Source: Archangium_A sp035910535
Lineage (GTDB): Bacteria > Myxococcota > Myxococcia > Myxococcales > Myxococcaceae
Length of the DNA: 64,000 bases
Direction of reading: 5' to 3'
Assembly: GCA_035910535.1 (NCBI GenBank)
Contig: JAMHXF010000093.1
Span: forward strand, 179,986-243,985
Part shown: positions 48,914-57,553 of the stretch, piece after piece
Layout of the letters: each line of letters starts with the position of its first letter
Position numbering within the stretch: position 1 is the stretch's first letter
Program-made: the position numbers and the translations under genes
Notes under the pieces: model-generated
What the model saw: only the letters and a program-made list of their open reading frames with translations
Databases searched by the model: none
What the model was told of the DNA's origin: nothing

Positions 48914-49815
48914 CAGGCCCCGATGAGCGCGCTCATCATGGCCACGCCGGCCGCCGCGCTGAGTGGAATCGAGAAATTGTCATCGACGCGCAGGCTGACC
49001 AACTCCGCGATGGCGCCCGTGAAGCCCGCCGCCGCCGCGAGCGCCAGCGCCGCCCCCGCGCTCAGCCCGTGCAGCGTGAAGAACAACGCGAAGGTCACCG
49101 CAGCGCCGCTCACGAAGAACGCCAGCGTGCCTTCCAGCGAGCGGCCGTGCATCAAGCGCACGCGCCCGAAGCGTCGACCGATGAGCCCCGCGACCGGGTC
49201 GCCGATGCCCAGCACCGCGACGCCTGCCACACACCACAAGGGGTTGTGGGTCAGCGCGAGCAGCAGCAGCGCCGTCGCGTACCAGGTGGCCGAGTTCACG
49301 CGGTACGTCTCGTGCTCGTGCGCCACCGGCCCGAAGGCCTTCATCATCAGCACGTTGACGCGCGGCGAGACGCGGCGGGCAATTTCACACGACCACGCGA
49401 ACGTCGCCCACGCGATGGCGATGCCCATGAGCACCGGCCACGGCAGCAGCTCGATGGCGAGCACCGCGAACGCCCCCGACGACACGTGCAGCAGGCTGCG
49501 GCGGTAGTTGGTGGGGCGCAGCGAAGGCACGTGAATCGACGCGGCCTGCAGGCGGCGCGCGAAGTCCATGTAGGCGGGCAACATGCGCTGCTTGAAGGTC
49601 AGCCAGTGGCTCCTGGTGTCGCTCGCCGGCAGCTCGGCCTTGAGCGTTTCGGCCAGCGTGGCGTGGCGGCGCTCGAGGCGCGGGTGCAGCTCGCCCAGGC
49701 CCTTCTTCAGCGCGGCGGCCATTTCGTCTTTCCAGCGCACGGGGTCGATGTCGCTGAGCAGACGGTGCAGTTGCAGTGCGAGGTCCCGATCTTCGGCCAG
49801 CTCGGATGACGTCAT
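48913..49815 (-). CDS. SEC59/DGK1/VTE5-like lipid (polyprenol/diacylglycerol) kinase
   Basis: A 300-residue protein with a soluble helical N-terminus (residues 1-95) and about six membrane spans after it. The C-terminal domain has the family's signature: GIGDPVAGLIGRRFGR, HGRSLEGTLAFF, a GAIAELVSLRVDDNFSIPL stretch, and spans between them. Members phosphorylate dolichol, phytol or diacylglycerol, using CTP in the characterised eukaryotic enzymes. The N-terminal extension is not part of the core family and may be a regulatory domain. Single gene, divergent from the GH31 gene. Confidence 0.85.
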   Translation of the reverse strand: MTSSELAEDRDLALQLHRLLSDIDPVRWKDEMAAALKKGLGELHPRLERRHATLAETLKAELPASDTRSHWLTFKQRMLPAYMDFARRLQAASIHVPSLRPTNYRRSLLHVSSGAFAVLAIELLPWPVLMGIAIAWATFAWSCEIARRVSPRVNVLMMKAFGPVAHEHETYRVNSATWYATALLLLALTHNPLWCVAGVAVLGIGDPVAGLIGRRFGRVRLMHGRSLEGTLAFFVSGAAVTFALFFTLHGLSAGAALALAAAAGFTGAIAELVSLRVDDNFSIPLSAAAGVAMMSALIGA

Positions 49816-49841
49816 GGTGCTTCCTCAACAGCAGGAGGGCT

Positions 49842-49864
49842 TCATCACCACCAGAGAGTGATGA
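49842..49864. promoter_or_regulatory. 7-bp inverted repeat between divergent genes
   Basis: TCATCAC (49842-49848) and GTGATGA (49858-49864) are perfect inverted arms nine bases apart, 27 bases from the lipid-kinase start and 96 bases from the preferred start of the GH31 gene. This size and spacing suits a dimeric repressor or activator site. Confidence 0.45.
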
Positions 49865-49960
49865 CGCGCTGACACTCCCATGACGAAAGGCCGTCGCGGG
49901 CGGAAAGTTACGTGCTTGCGCACAGGTTTCTCGCTCGGGCGGAGTGCTACGAAGCGCGCC

Positions 49961-52330
49961 GTGCGCCCGCTTTCCATTTCGTTCGTTTTGTTGCTCGCCG
50001 GCTGTGCTCCCGAAACGCCGACGTACGGCGGCCTGAGCCTCGTCACGTCCGAGAGCAGCTTCGCGGTGAAGCTCAAAGACAGGTCGCTGCTGGAGTCGGC
50101 GACCGGCGTGGCGCCGGTGGCGACGCGCATCGGCCGCGCGCGCTACGAAATGCAGTTCGGCAGCTGGCGCATCACCGATTCGCGCCCCACGTGGACGGAG
50201 GGCTCGCGCTTCGCGTGGAGCTCCACCACGAAAGACGTGGCGAAGGGCGCGTGGAGCGACGGCGAAAAGAACACCGTGGTGAGCCTCGAGGTGCGCTCGG
50301 CGGCCGAGGGAGTGCTGGCGCTCACGTACGCCGCGGCAGACCCGGCGACGAACCGGTTGTCAGTCGCGTTTCGTTGTGAAGACGCGGACCGCTTTCTGGG
50401 CTTCGGCGCGCAGGCCGACGGCATCGACCATCGCGGGCACACCGTCGCGCTGTGGACGAGCGAGCCGGGCATCGGCAAGCAGATGGAGAACGACGAGTCG
50501 CCCGAGGTGTGGATGTTGGTCGGCACGCGCCACGCGTCGAGTTTCGGATTGCCGACGTGGACCTCGAACCGTGGCTACCAGGGGCTCGTTGAGAGTGACG
50601 CGCGCTCGATTTTCGAGGTGTGCAGCGTGAGCAGCGACGTGTTCCGCGTGGAGGTGTGGGCCAACCGCTTCACGCTGCACGTGTACGAAGGCACGCCGAA
50701 GGTGGCCACGCAGCGCGCGACGGCGGGGTTGTTGGGTCGCCCGCTGCGGCCGCCGCCGATGGTCTTCGCGCCGTGGAACGACGCGATTTTTGGCTCGGCT
50801 GAAGTGCGGCGCTTCGCGAAGTTCCTGCGCGACGAAGACATCCCGTCGTCGGCCATCTGGACGGAGGACTTTCGCGGCGGCACTGACGAGCCCACCGGCT
50901 ACCGACTCGTCGAAGAGTGGGACACCGACCGCGCGCTGTACCCCGACGTCGAGCAGGTCGGCGCGGAGCTCGCTGACGCCGGGTACTCGTGGCAGTCGTA
51001 CTTCAACACCTTCGCGGTGCAGGGCACGCGCATCTACGACGAGGGCGTGGCGCGCGGGCACCTCGTCGGCAGCGCTGATGGCGGCGCGTATTTGTACGAC
51101 GGCGTGACCTTCAAGAAGACGGGCATGGCCGACCTGTCGAAGCCCGAAGCGCGCGAGTGGGTGAAGTCGTACCTGCGCAAGTCGCTCGACGAAGGCTTCA
51201 CCGGGTGGATGGCGGACTACGGCGAGTGGCTGCCGCACGACGCGGTGTTGTTCAGCGGCGAAGACCCGCTGGAGGCGCACAACCGCTACGCGCGCGAGTG
51301 GGCGCAGTTGAACCAGGAGGTGATGCTTGAACGCACCGACGGGGTGCAGCGCACGTTCTTCTCTCGCGCGGGGTGGGTGGGCAGCAACGCGGTGACGCCG
51401 GTGGTGTGGGCGGGAGACCAACGCACCAGCTTTCAGAAAGACGACGGGCTCGTCACCGTGATTCCCATGGGCATCAACCTCGGGCTCGCGGGCGTGAATA
51501 CGTACGCGCACGACATCGCCGGGTACCAGTCGGGTACGAACCCTCCGTCGACCAAGGAGCTCTTCTTCCGCTGGACGTCGTTGGGTGCGCTGACGCCGGT
51601 CATGCGCACGCACCACGGCATCGACGCGCGCAACAACTGGAACCTCGAGAAAGACGCAGAGACGCTCGCGCACTACCGGCGGTGGGCGAAGTTCCACATT
51701 CAGTTGTATCCATTCTTCGATGCATTGTCGGCGCAGGCCGAAGCGACGGGCGTCTCGACGCTGCGTGGTCTGCCGGTGGTCTCTCCCGAAGACCCGAAGA
51801 CGTGGACGGTGAGCGACGAGTTCTGTCTGGGTGATGACGTGCTGGTCGCGCCGGTGGTCGACGAGGGCGCGACGTCGCGGCTCGTGTACTTCCCTGCCGG
51901 TGATTGGGTGTCGTGGGACGGCGCGACGCGCGTCACGGGCCCGGCGGAGTTGATGGTCGCAGCGCCCATGGGCGAGCTGCCGTTGTTCGTGCGCGCAGGT
52001 GCGGTGGTGCCGCGGCTGCCGTCACGCGTCGACACGTTGCTGCCGGCCGGAGCGCCGTTGGTCGACCTCGACGACGTGGCGGGCGAGCGCGTGGTGCTGG
52101 TGGTCGCCGGCGCTGCGGGCAGCTTCACCGAGCGCGACGGCACGCACTACGCGGTGACCACCGGCAGCGCCACGGCGTTTGCCTTGCCGGCCTGCGCGAG
52201 CGCGGCGCAGCGTGGTTGTGTCGACGGGAATACGGCGCGCCTCGAGGGTGACTCGCTCGTGTTCCCCGGTGGTGAGCTGCACATCACCGGCGGGCCGCAG
52301 CGCCAGTACGACATCGAAGTGCTGCGCTGA
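49961..52330 (+). CDS. GH31 glycoside hydrolase lipoprotein, sulfoquinovosidase-like clade
   Basis: A 789-residue retaining glycosidase of family 31. I choose the GTG at 49961 because it yields a short lipoprotein signal (LLAGC, Cys15); the ATG at 49880 would add 27 residues and an over-long signal. After an N-terminal beta-sandwich comes the TIM barrel, with FRGGTDEP, the nucleophile in GWMADYGEWLP (Asp419) and the acid/base in the segment FFSRAGWVGS...WAGDQ (Asp486). The ADxGEWLP and FFSRAG signatures resemble YihQ-type sulfoquinovosidases and close relatives rather than alpha-xylosidases. C-terminal beta domains follow (FVRAGAVVPRL). Substrate is uncertain; the family acts on alpha-glycosides. 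Outer-membrane or periplasmic location is inferred. Confidence 0.9.
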   Translation: MRPLSISFVLLLAGCAPETPTYGGLSLVTSESSFAVKLKDRSLLESATGVAPVATRIGRARYEMQFGSWRITDSRPTWTEGSRFAWSSTTKDVAKGAWSDGEKNTVVSLEVRSAAEGVLALTYAAADPATNRLSVAFRCEDADRFLGFGAQADGIDHRGHTVALWTSEPGIGKQMENDESPEVWMLVGTRHASSFGLPTWTSNRGYQGLVESDARSIFEVCSVSSDVFRVEVWANRFTLHVYEGTPKVATQRATAGLLGRPLRPPPMVFAPWNDAIFGSAEVRRFAKFLRDEDIPSSAIWTEDFRGGTDEPTGYRLVEEWDTDRALYPDVEQVGAELADAGYSWQSYFNTFAVQGTRIYDEGVARGHLVGSADGGAYLYDGVTFKKTGMADLSKPEAREWVKSYLRKSLDEGFTGWMADYGEWLPHDAVLFSGEDPLEAHNRYAREWAQLNQEVMLERTDGVQRTFFSRAGWVGSNAVTPVVWAGDQRTSFQKDDGLVTVIPMGINLGLAGVNTYAHDIAGYQSGTNPPSTKELFFRWTSLGALTPVMRTHHGIDARNNWNLEKDAETLAHYRRWAKFHIQLYPFFDALSAQAEATGVSTLRGLPVVSPEDPKTWTVSDEFCLGDDVLVAPVVDEGATSRLVYFPAGDWVSWDGATRVTGPAELMVAAPMGELPLFVRAGAVVPRLPSRVDTLLPAGAPLVDLDDVAGERVVLVVAGAAGSFTERDGTHYAVTTGSATAFALPACASAAQRGCVDGNTARLEGDSLVFPGGELHITGGPQRQYDIEVLR

Positions 52331-52334
52331 GTCT

Positions 52335-52901
52335 TCAGCGTGCGGCGACGCGGATCAGCTCCCGGACGACCTTCAGCTCGAGGTCGCGCCGAGGGCCTTC
52401 TGAAATGAAGGCAGGCACGTCGCCGCCGGGCTCGGAGTAGCTGACGTATTCGACCTCGGTCTCGTCGCCACGCGGCACGAAGCGCCACGCGCCCCGCAGC
52501 GTGGTGATGCGCACCCAGCCCGCTTCGACGGGCGGCGCGAGCTCGTTGGCCGTCTCGAACGAGATGACGCAGCTCCCGTCGGCGCCTTCGCTGCGTCTCC
52601 AGCGCACGGCGTAGTCGCGCTTCGAGACGATGGGCGGCTCACGTCGGTCGTAGGTGACGCGCTCCTTCGCGCTCTCTTTGAGCACCGTGCGCTGCACCGT
52701 CTTGCCTTCGACGGCCGAAGGGCGGCTGCTCCCGAACGCGGCGTCACACAGCGCCCGCACCGGCGCGCGGGTGCGCGTGGTGAAGCGGAGCTCGACGAAC
52801 TTCGAGCCCTCGACCGGGCGCGACTCGACCCGCACGCCGTCGACGTCTTCGACGAGCGAGAAATCACCGGCCATCAACACCAACGTCAACACCAGCCCCA
52901 T
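52335..52901 (-). CDS. Secreted START-like domain protein
   Basis: A 188-residue protein with a short hydrophobic N-terminus (MGLVLTLVLMAG) and a START/Bet v1-like lipid-binding fold: DGVRVESRPVEGSKFVELR, the PPIVSKRDYAVRW motif that is typical of START domains, a GAWRFVPRGDETEVEYVS strand pair, and a C-terminal helix. The ATG at 52901 has AGGAG seven bases upstream and lies 12 bases past the diiron gene's stop, so the two are co-transcribed. The family binds lipids or other hydrophobic ligands. Confidence 0.85.
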   Translation of the reverse strand: MGLVLTLVLMAGDFSLVEDVDGVRVESRPVEGSKFVELRFTTRTRAPVRALCDAAFGSSRPSAVEGKTVQRTVLKESAKERVTYDRREPPIVSKRDYAVRWRRSEGADGSCVISFETANELAPPVEAGWVRITTLRGAWRFVPRGDETEVEYVSYSEPGGDVPAFISEGPRRDLELKVVRELIRVAAR

Positions 52902-52913
52902 GAGGTGCTCCTT

Positions 52914-53774
52914 TCACGCGAAGAACGCGCGACGCCGCACTTCTTCCGGGAGGTCCCAGAAGTCGAAGCGCTCAATCCGGCCCAGCTCTGCAGTTCCGTA
53001 CCCCAGCGCGAGGAGCTCACGGCTCGAGGCCTGGTTGCTCAACGACACCAGCTTCGCCAGCGGCCGTGCAACGGCGCGGCCCAGCGGCCCCACCATCAGG
53101 CGGTTGAAGGTCACGTGGCCCACCTCGTCGATGAGCACCTCGATGAGCCGGCGCTCCATCGACTCACGCACCGAGGGCTCGTTGGGGAAGAGCGTGCGCA
53201 GGCGGCGCAACATCCAGTCGAAGATGTGCACGCCCGCGATTTCTGAACTCAGCAGCAGCGGGTGGAAGAGCGTGGAGGGCAGCTTCGCCAGCGCGCCGAT
53301 GAGCACGCGCAGCGGCAGCATCGGCTTCCATGCTCCGGTGACGTCGAGGCCTTCGAAGTGCCCCGCGGCGCCGGCCAGCAAACGCGTGTGGTACTGCTCT
53401 TCGCGCGTCAGCGTGCGCTCGACCTCGGCGGCGATGCCCGGGCCTTCTTGCAGCGCCTTGCGCGCGCGGCCCACCACCTCCACGCCATAGGCCTCGCCGG
53501 CGTTCATCTTCACGAACGCCAGCAGCGCGAGCTCTTCTTCGCTCACCGACTTCTCGCGGAACGAGGCGTAGTTGCGGTTGAAGCGCGCGCCGTCGATGGG
53601 CGTCGAGGCGTGCACCGCCTTCGGGTCGAACTCGCGCGCCATGCGCTCGTCGCGCGCCGCGAAGCCTTCACCGTTTCGCTGCATCAGGAAGCGGCGGTAG
53701 TCGCTCAGCAGGTCTTCCGCGCGGTGAGCCTCAGGTGCAGGGCCGTAGAAACTTGAAGCGCTCATGGGCTGCAT
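52914..53774 (-). CDS. Ferritin-like diiron protein
   Basis: A 286-residue soluble helical protein with iron-ligand motifs spread over four helices: Glu94 (NAGEAYG), Glu126-x2-His129 (REEQYH), Glu178 with His183 (SSEIAGVH), and Glu212/Glu217-x2-His220 (IEVLIDEVGH). This suits the ferritin-like/AurF-like superfamily that carries out O2-dependent oxidations. ATG 53774 or 53765 can start it. It is divergently arranged with a LysR regulator, with 54 bases between starts, and co-transcribed with a START-like protein. This suggests a regulated oxidation of a hydrophobic substrate (inference). Confidence 0.8.
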   Translation of the reverse strand: MQPMSASSFYGPAPEAHRAEDLLSDYRRFLMQRNGEGFAARDERMAREFDPKAVHASTPIDGARFNRNYASFREKSVSEEELALLAFVKMNAGEAYGVEVVGRARKALQEGPGIAAEVERTLTREEQYHTRLLAGAAGHFEGLDVTGAWKPMLPLRVLIGALAKLPSTLFHPLLLSSEIAGVHIFDWMLRRLRTLFPNEPSVRESMERRLIEVLIDEVGHVTFNRLMVGPLGRAVARPLAKLVSLSNQASSRELLALGYGTAELGRIERFDFWDLPEEVRRRAFFA

Positions 53775-53787
53775 CAGGCGCTCATGT

Positions 53788-53811
53788 GGGTGTCTCGTGA
53801 ATGCCTCACCC
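53788..53811. promoter_or_regulatory. Candidate LysR operator between divergent genes
   Basis: GGGTG-N14-CACCC (53788-53792 and 53807-53811) encloses an inner GTGA...TCAC dyad (53797-53800 and 53806-53809). It occupies the only short interval between the diiron gene and the LysR gene, where autoregulatory LysR sites usually lie. Confidence 0.4.
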
Positions 53812-53828
53812 GTGCGCATTGGTGGTGC

Positions 53829-54767
53829 ATGAGTGCTACACCCATGGTCACCATGATGGATGAGCTGCTCCCGTTGTTGCCGACGCTCGTGAATCTGGGT
53901 CGCACCGGCTCGGTGAGTCAGGCCGCGCGTGACCTGGGCGTGCCCCGCAGCACCGTGAGCCGCCGCCTCGCGCGCCTCGAGGAGCTGCTGCGCGTGAAGC
54001 TCGCGGAGCGCACCACGCACCGCCTGCGGTTGACGGCGGCTGGGCGAAAGCTCGTCGATGGCGCGGCGTCGGCGTTGGCGCGGCTCGAGACGGTGCGCGA
54101 GCAGATGGTGGCCGAAGAAGGTGAAGTGCGCGGCGTGCTGCGCGTGGCCATGCCGCCCGGTGTGACGGGCACGTTCATCGGCTGGTTCCTCGCGTACCTG
54201 CACGCCGAGCACCCCGGCATCGACGTGGAGCTCGTCGTCACCGAGAAGCCTCCGCGGGGCGTCGAAGAGGGCTTCGACATCGTGTTGGTGATGGGCGCAC
54301 CGGAGCCGTCGGCGTGGCTGCGGCGAAGGCTGACGGTGGTCGACGTGTTCGCCGTCGCGTCGCGCGAGTACCTGGGGGAGCGCGGCACGCCGAAGCGCGT
54401 CGAGGAGCTCTCGCGGCACGTGTTGCTCACGTCACAGACGCCGGGCACCGCGTCGACGTGGCCGAGGCTGAAGGGCGCGCCGATTTCCATTTCTCCCAAG
54501 CTCGTCACCAACGACTTGTCGATGTTGCGTGAGGTCGCGTTGGCGGGCATCGGCATCGCGATGATTCCTCAGCACGTGGTGCTCAACGAATTGGCGAACG
54601 GGCGGCTGGTGCGCGTGTTGCCCAACGTGCTGGGCGAGGTCGTCGACGTATTCGCGCTGTACCTGCCGGAGCGCCGCGCGAGCCCGGTGCTCAAGGCGGT
54701 GCTCGCCGCGGTCGCGCAGTTCGCCGACGTGCAGACGGCGCTGCTCAGGTCTCCGAAAGGCGCGTGA
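53829..54767 (+). CDS. LysR-family transcriptional regulator
   Basis: A 312-residue regulator. An N-terminal winged helix-turn-helix is clear (GSVSQAARDLGVPRSTVSRRLARLEELL, shown in parts: VSQAARDLGV and STVSRRLARLE), followed by a linker helix and a periplasmic-binding-like effector domain (GVLRVAMPPGVTG, LHAEHPGIDVELV, AGIGIAMIPQHVV). Several in-frame ATGs exist; 53829 gives the normal N-terminal length, with 53844-53856 as alternatives. It probably controls the divergent diiron/START pair and itself. The effector is unknown. Confidence 0.92.
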   Translation: MSATPMVTMMDELLPLLPTLVNLGRTGSVSQAARDLGVPRSTVSRRLARLEELLRVKLAERTTHRLRLTAAGRKLVDGAASALARLETVREQMVAEEGEVRGVLRVAMPPGVTGTFIGWFLAYLHAEHPGIDVELVVTEKPPRGVEEGFDIVLVMGAPEPSAWLRRRLTVVDVFAVASREYLGERGTPKRVEELSRHVLLTSQTPGTASTWPRLKGAPISISPKLVTNDLSMLREVALAGIGIAMIPQHVVLNELANGRLVRVLPNVLGEVVDVFALYLPERRASPVLKAVLAAVAQFADVQTALLRSPKGA

Positions 54768-54776
54768 CGAGCTGCT

Positions 54777-55919
54777 TCACGGCAACACGAAGCTGGTGAC
54801 GTGCACGCCGGCGCCCTGGTTGCCGCCGTTCGACTGGTTGGGTTGAAACTGGCCGCAGTACCAGCGCGTCACGCCGTTCGCGCGCACCTCGACTTCCCAC
54901 GGCACGGGGCGGTTGATGCCGCAGTTCTGGTAGTAGACGACGCGCGCGATGTACTGGCCGCGCGTCGGCACCACGCCCGGCGAGTAGATGATGTTCTCGA
55001 CGTTGATGTTGTCGATGTCGCAGGCCGCGTTCGAGTCGACGTCGAGCCAGCCCTTCGCCCCGCACTCACGCACCGGAATGGGGATGGGGATTGGAATGGG
55101 CGGCGGGGTGGGGTTGATGCCCGGCATCGCGTAGTAGATTTCACACGTGCCTCCGTCGACGAGCGGCTCGACGAGGTGCAGGTCGAGATCTTCGCTGTCG
55201 GGGAAGCGCAGCGTCACCTGCACTGGGCCGGTGCTGCCGCGCAGGCGACACACGCCGCTGACGCACTCGTAGCCCGCGCCGCACTCGGTGGTGCACGCGC
55301 GCACGCCGGCGTCGAAGGGCAGGCAGCGCGCCGTCATGCCCGCGTCGTCGAACTGCGCTGCGCCGTTGCCGCCGCCGGTGCCTCCGCCCATGCCGCCCGG
55401 CACGCAGCGGTTCGTCGTCAGGTCACAGTCGCTGCCGGGCACCGGGCAGTCGTCGGGTTTGGTGCACTGCACGCACGCGCCGTTGGGAAAGACGGTCGGG
55501 TCGCAGGCGGGCGTGGGGTCTGCGCAGCCCTGGTTGACGGTGCACACCACGCACTTGCCCTGGCCGCCGTTGGCGATGGGCTGACACACGGGCGTCGCGC
55601 CGCTGCAGCCGCGCGTGGGCGTGCACGTCACGCAGCGACCGGTGTCGCCGTCACACAGCGGCGTCGCGCCGCCACACGTCTGCGCGCACGGCATGCCGGC
55701 GTCTTCGTCGACCATCGCGCCGCCGCCGCCGCCTCCTCCTCCGGTGCCGTTCGCGAGGCCGCCGCCGGAGCCGCTGGCGCCGACACAGCGCTCGGTCATC
55801 GGGTCACAGACGAGCGGCGCGGCGCACACCACGCCCACGCACGGCGCCGCCGACGGCCCACACTGACAACCCGCGATGGCGGCGAGAAAGAACGAGACAG
55901 CGAAGGCGCGAGACGTCAT
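54777..55919 (-). CDS. Cys-rich lipoprotein with DUF2135/YfaP-like C-terminal domain
   Basis: A 380-residue lipoprotein (lipobox IAGC, Cys18), starting at the ATG at 55919. Cys-rich modules (CVGVVCAAPLVC; ACTTECGAGYEC and others) alternate with Gly-rich linkers up to about residue 235. The C-terminal part (VTLRFPDSEDLDLHLVEP, CGAKGWLDVDSNAACDIDN, GQYIARVVYYQNC, VEVRANG) resembles the DUF2135/YfaP beta-sandwich that begins with a DLDLHV motif. A Pro/Ile run (TPPPIPIPIPIPV) sits in a loop. No catalytic site is seen. Divergent from the metallophosphoesterase; function unknown. Confidence 0.85.
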   Translation of the reverse strand: MTSRAFAVSFFLAAIAGCQCGPSAAPCVGVVCAAPLVCDPMTERCVGASGSGGGLANGTGGGGGGGGAMVDEDAGMPCAQTCGGATPLCDGDTGRCVTCTPTRGCSGATPVCQPIANGGQGKCVVCTVNQGCADPTPACDPTVFPNGACVQCTKPDDCPVPGSDCDLTTNRCVPGGMGGGTGGGNGAAQFDDAGMTARCLPFDAGVRACTTECGAGYECVSGVCRLRGSTGPVQVTLRFPDSEDLDLHLVEPLVDGGTCEIYYAMPGINPTPPPIPIPIPIPVRECGAKGWLDVDSNAACDIDNINVENIIYSPGVVPTRGQYIARVVYYQNCGINRPVPWEVEVRANGVTRWYCGQFQPNQSNGGNQGAGVHVTSFVLP

Positions 55920-55990
55920 GGCGCGACGCTGTAACGCTTCGCGCGCGCTCCGTCGATTGGCGGAAACGTGCAGTAGGGTCCGCGCTCCCG

Positions 55991-57553
55991 ATGCACCGGC
56001 TCGCTCATCTCTCTGACCTCCACTTCGGTGGCCACCCACCGTCGCAGGAGCGCATCTACGCGGGCCTCTTATCGGCCTTCGACTCGCAACCCGTCGACGC
56101 GCTGGTCTTCACCGGAGACGTCTTCGACACCAACGAGCCGCGCGCCGCCTGGCTCGAGGGCTTCGTGCGGCTCCACGCGGCCATCGAGGCGAAGCTCGGC
56201 GGTCAGAAGCCCACGCTCATTCTTCCCGGCAATCACGACCGTCGCGCGTCGGGGGTCTTCGCGCCGTGGCGTGAAGAGCTCTTCGACCAGCTGCGCGCGC
56301 GCTTCGCCTCGCGCCCCGACGTTCAGGTCTTCGGTGGCCAGACGCCGTTTCTCGCGCAGCGTGGGGTGCTGCCGGGCTTCCCGTGCGACGTGGTGGCCTA
56401 CGACTCGACGTACCTGCCCAGCGGCATCGCGTCGGCCGGCGGCGTGCTTCGTCAGGAAGACCTGCTCCAGGTCGCCGCGACGCTCGACGCCTCGAAGAAG
56501 CCGCTGCTCTTTCTGCTGCACCACCACCTCATCCCCACGCCCGTCACCGACACCGGCGCCATCGACACGCACGGCCGCCCGGCACTGCAGCGCGTGATGG
56601 TCGACCGCGTGTTGCCGTGGCTCATCAGCAATGGAGACCGCGAAGAGCTGACGATGACGGCGCTCGGGGCGGGCTCGGCGCTCACCACGCTGCAGACGCT
56701 CGGGCGCGCGGTCATCGTGCTGCATGGCCACAAGCACTACGCCACGGCGCGGCTGCTCAAGGGGCTCGACGGCGACGCCGACCTGCTCATCACCAGCGCC
56801 GGCAGCTGTGGCGTGGCGCAAGACTTCGCCGGCGGCGACTACGACGAAGCGCCCAAGCTCTGGCCTTCGCTCAACGTGCTCGAGCTCGAAGAGCACCGCG
56901 TCACCGTCACCACGCACCCGTGGTCGCCGCACCAGCCTGAGCGCCGCGCCACGCCGAAGACGTTGGTGCGCGCGAAGCGTGACGGGGTGCAGTGGCAGCT
57001 CGACGACGCGCGCCCAGACGACGGCGAGTTCGAGCCGGTGTTGCTGCGCAATGAGCTCGAGCTCTCGTTGACGCCTTCACAGGCGCGCGTGGGCCGGTTG
57101 GACGTGGTCGCCACCCGAAGGCTCACGGCGCACCCTCGCGCCTGGCTCGACGGCTACTGGGAGGTGCTCGACGGCGCGCCCGGCGCGATGGTGCGCGAGC
57201 TCGTCGTCGGTGGTGAACGCCGCCGTGACGAGCGCTGCCCGGCGCGCATCAAGGTGCCCAAAGACGGCACCGCCACGTACCGCGTCGAAGGCGCCGTGCC
57301 CTCGAACCTCGAGTCGCGTGACGAGCGTGCGTACGCGTCAGTCGAGCTGCACTGTCGTTCGCGGGCCGACGTCGCGGTGCTCAAGGTGCACCTCGGCCCG
57401 GTGAAGTCAGCGCCCTTCGCGTCGCTCACCGACCTGACGACGGGCCGTGAGCGCCCGGTGCCCTTCACGCGCGACGGCGACGTCGTCACCGTGACGGTGA
57501 ACCGCTGCGCCGCGAGGACGCGCGTTCGCCTCTATTGGCCGCTGCCGCGATGA
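55991..57553 (+). CDS. Calcineurin-like metallophosphoesterase with C-terminal beta domains
   Basis: A 520-residue protein. The N-terminal 300 residues carry all metallophosphoesterase motifs: DLHFGG (residues 9-14), GDVFDTNE, GNHDRRA, HHHLIPTP and GHKHYATA. They coordinate two metal ions for phosphoester cleavage, as in DNA-repair nucleases and cyclic-nucleotide phosphodiesterases. Residues 340-520 are beta-rich with no recognised domain. No signal peptide, so cytoplasmic. Its stop overlaps the next start (ATGA). Substrate unknown. Confidence 0.9.
   Translation: MHRLAHLSDLHFGGHPPSQERIYAGLLSAFDSQPVDALVFTGDVFDTNEPRAAWLEGFVRLHAAIEAKLGGQKPTLILPGNHDRRASGVFAPWREELFDQLRARFASRPDVQVFGGQTPFLAQRGVLPGFPCDVVAYDSTYLPSGIASAGGVLRQEDLLQVAATLDASKKPLLFLLHHHLIPTPVTDTGAIDTHGRPALQRVMVDRVLPWLISNGDREELTMTALGAGSALTTLQTLGRAVIVLHGHKHYATARLLKGLDGDADLLITSAGSCGVAQDFAGGDYDEAPKLWPSLNVLELEEHRVTVTTHPWSPHQPERRATPKTLVRAKRDGVQWQLDDARPDDGEFEPVLLRNELELSLTPSQARVGRLDVVATRRLTAHPRAWLDGYWEVLDGAPGAMVRELVVGGERRRDERCPARIKVPKDGTATYRVEGAVPSNLESRDERAYASVELHCRSRADVAVLKVHLGPVKSAPFASLTDLTTGRERPVPFTRDGDVVTVTVNRCAARTRVRLYWPLPR

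Noticed and set aside
50360..51697. 445-codon minus-strand frame opposite the GH31 gene
   Set aside because: Antisense to the catalytic barrel, Arg/Val/His-rich and without homology signals; a GC-bias artefact.
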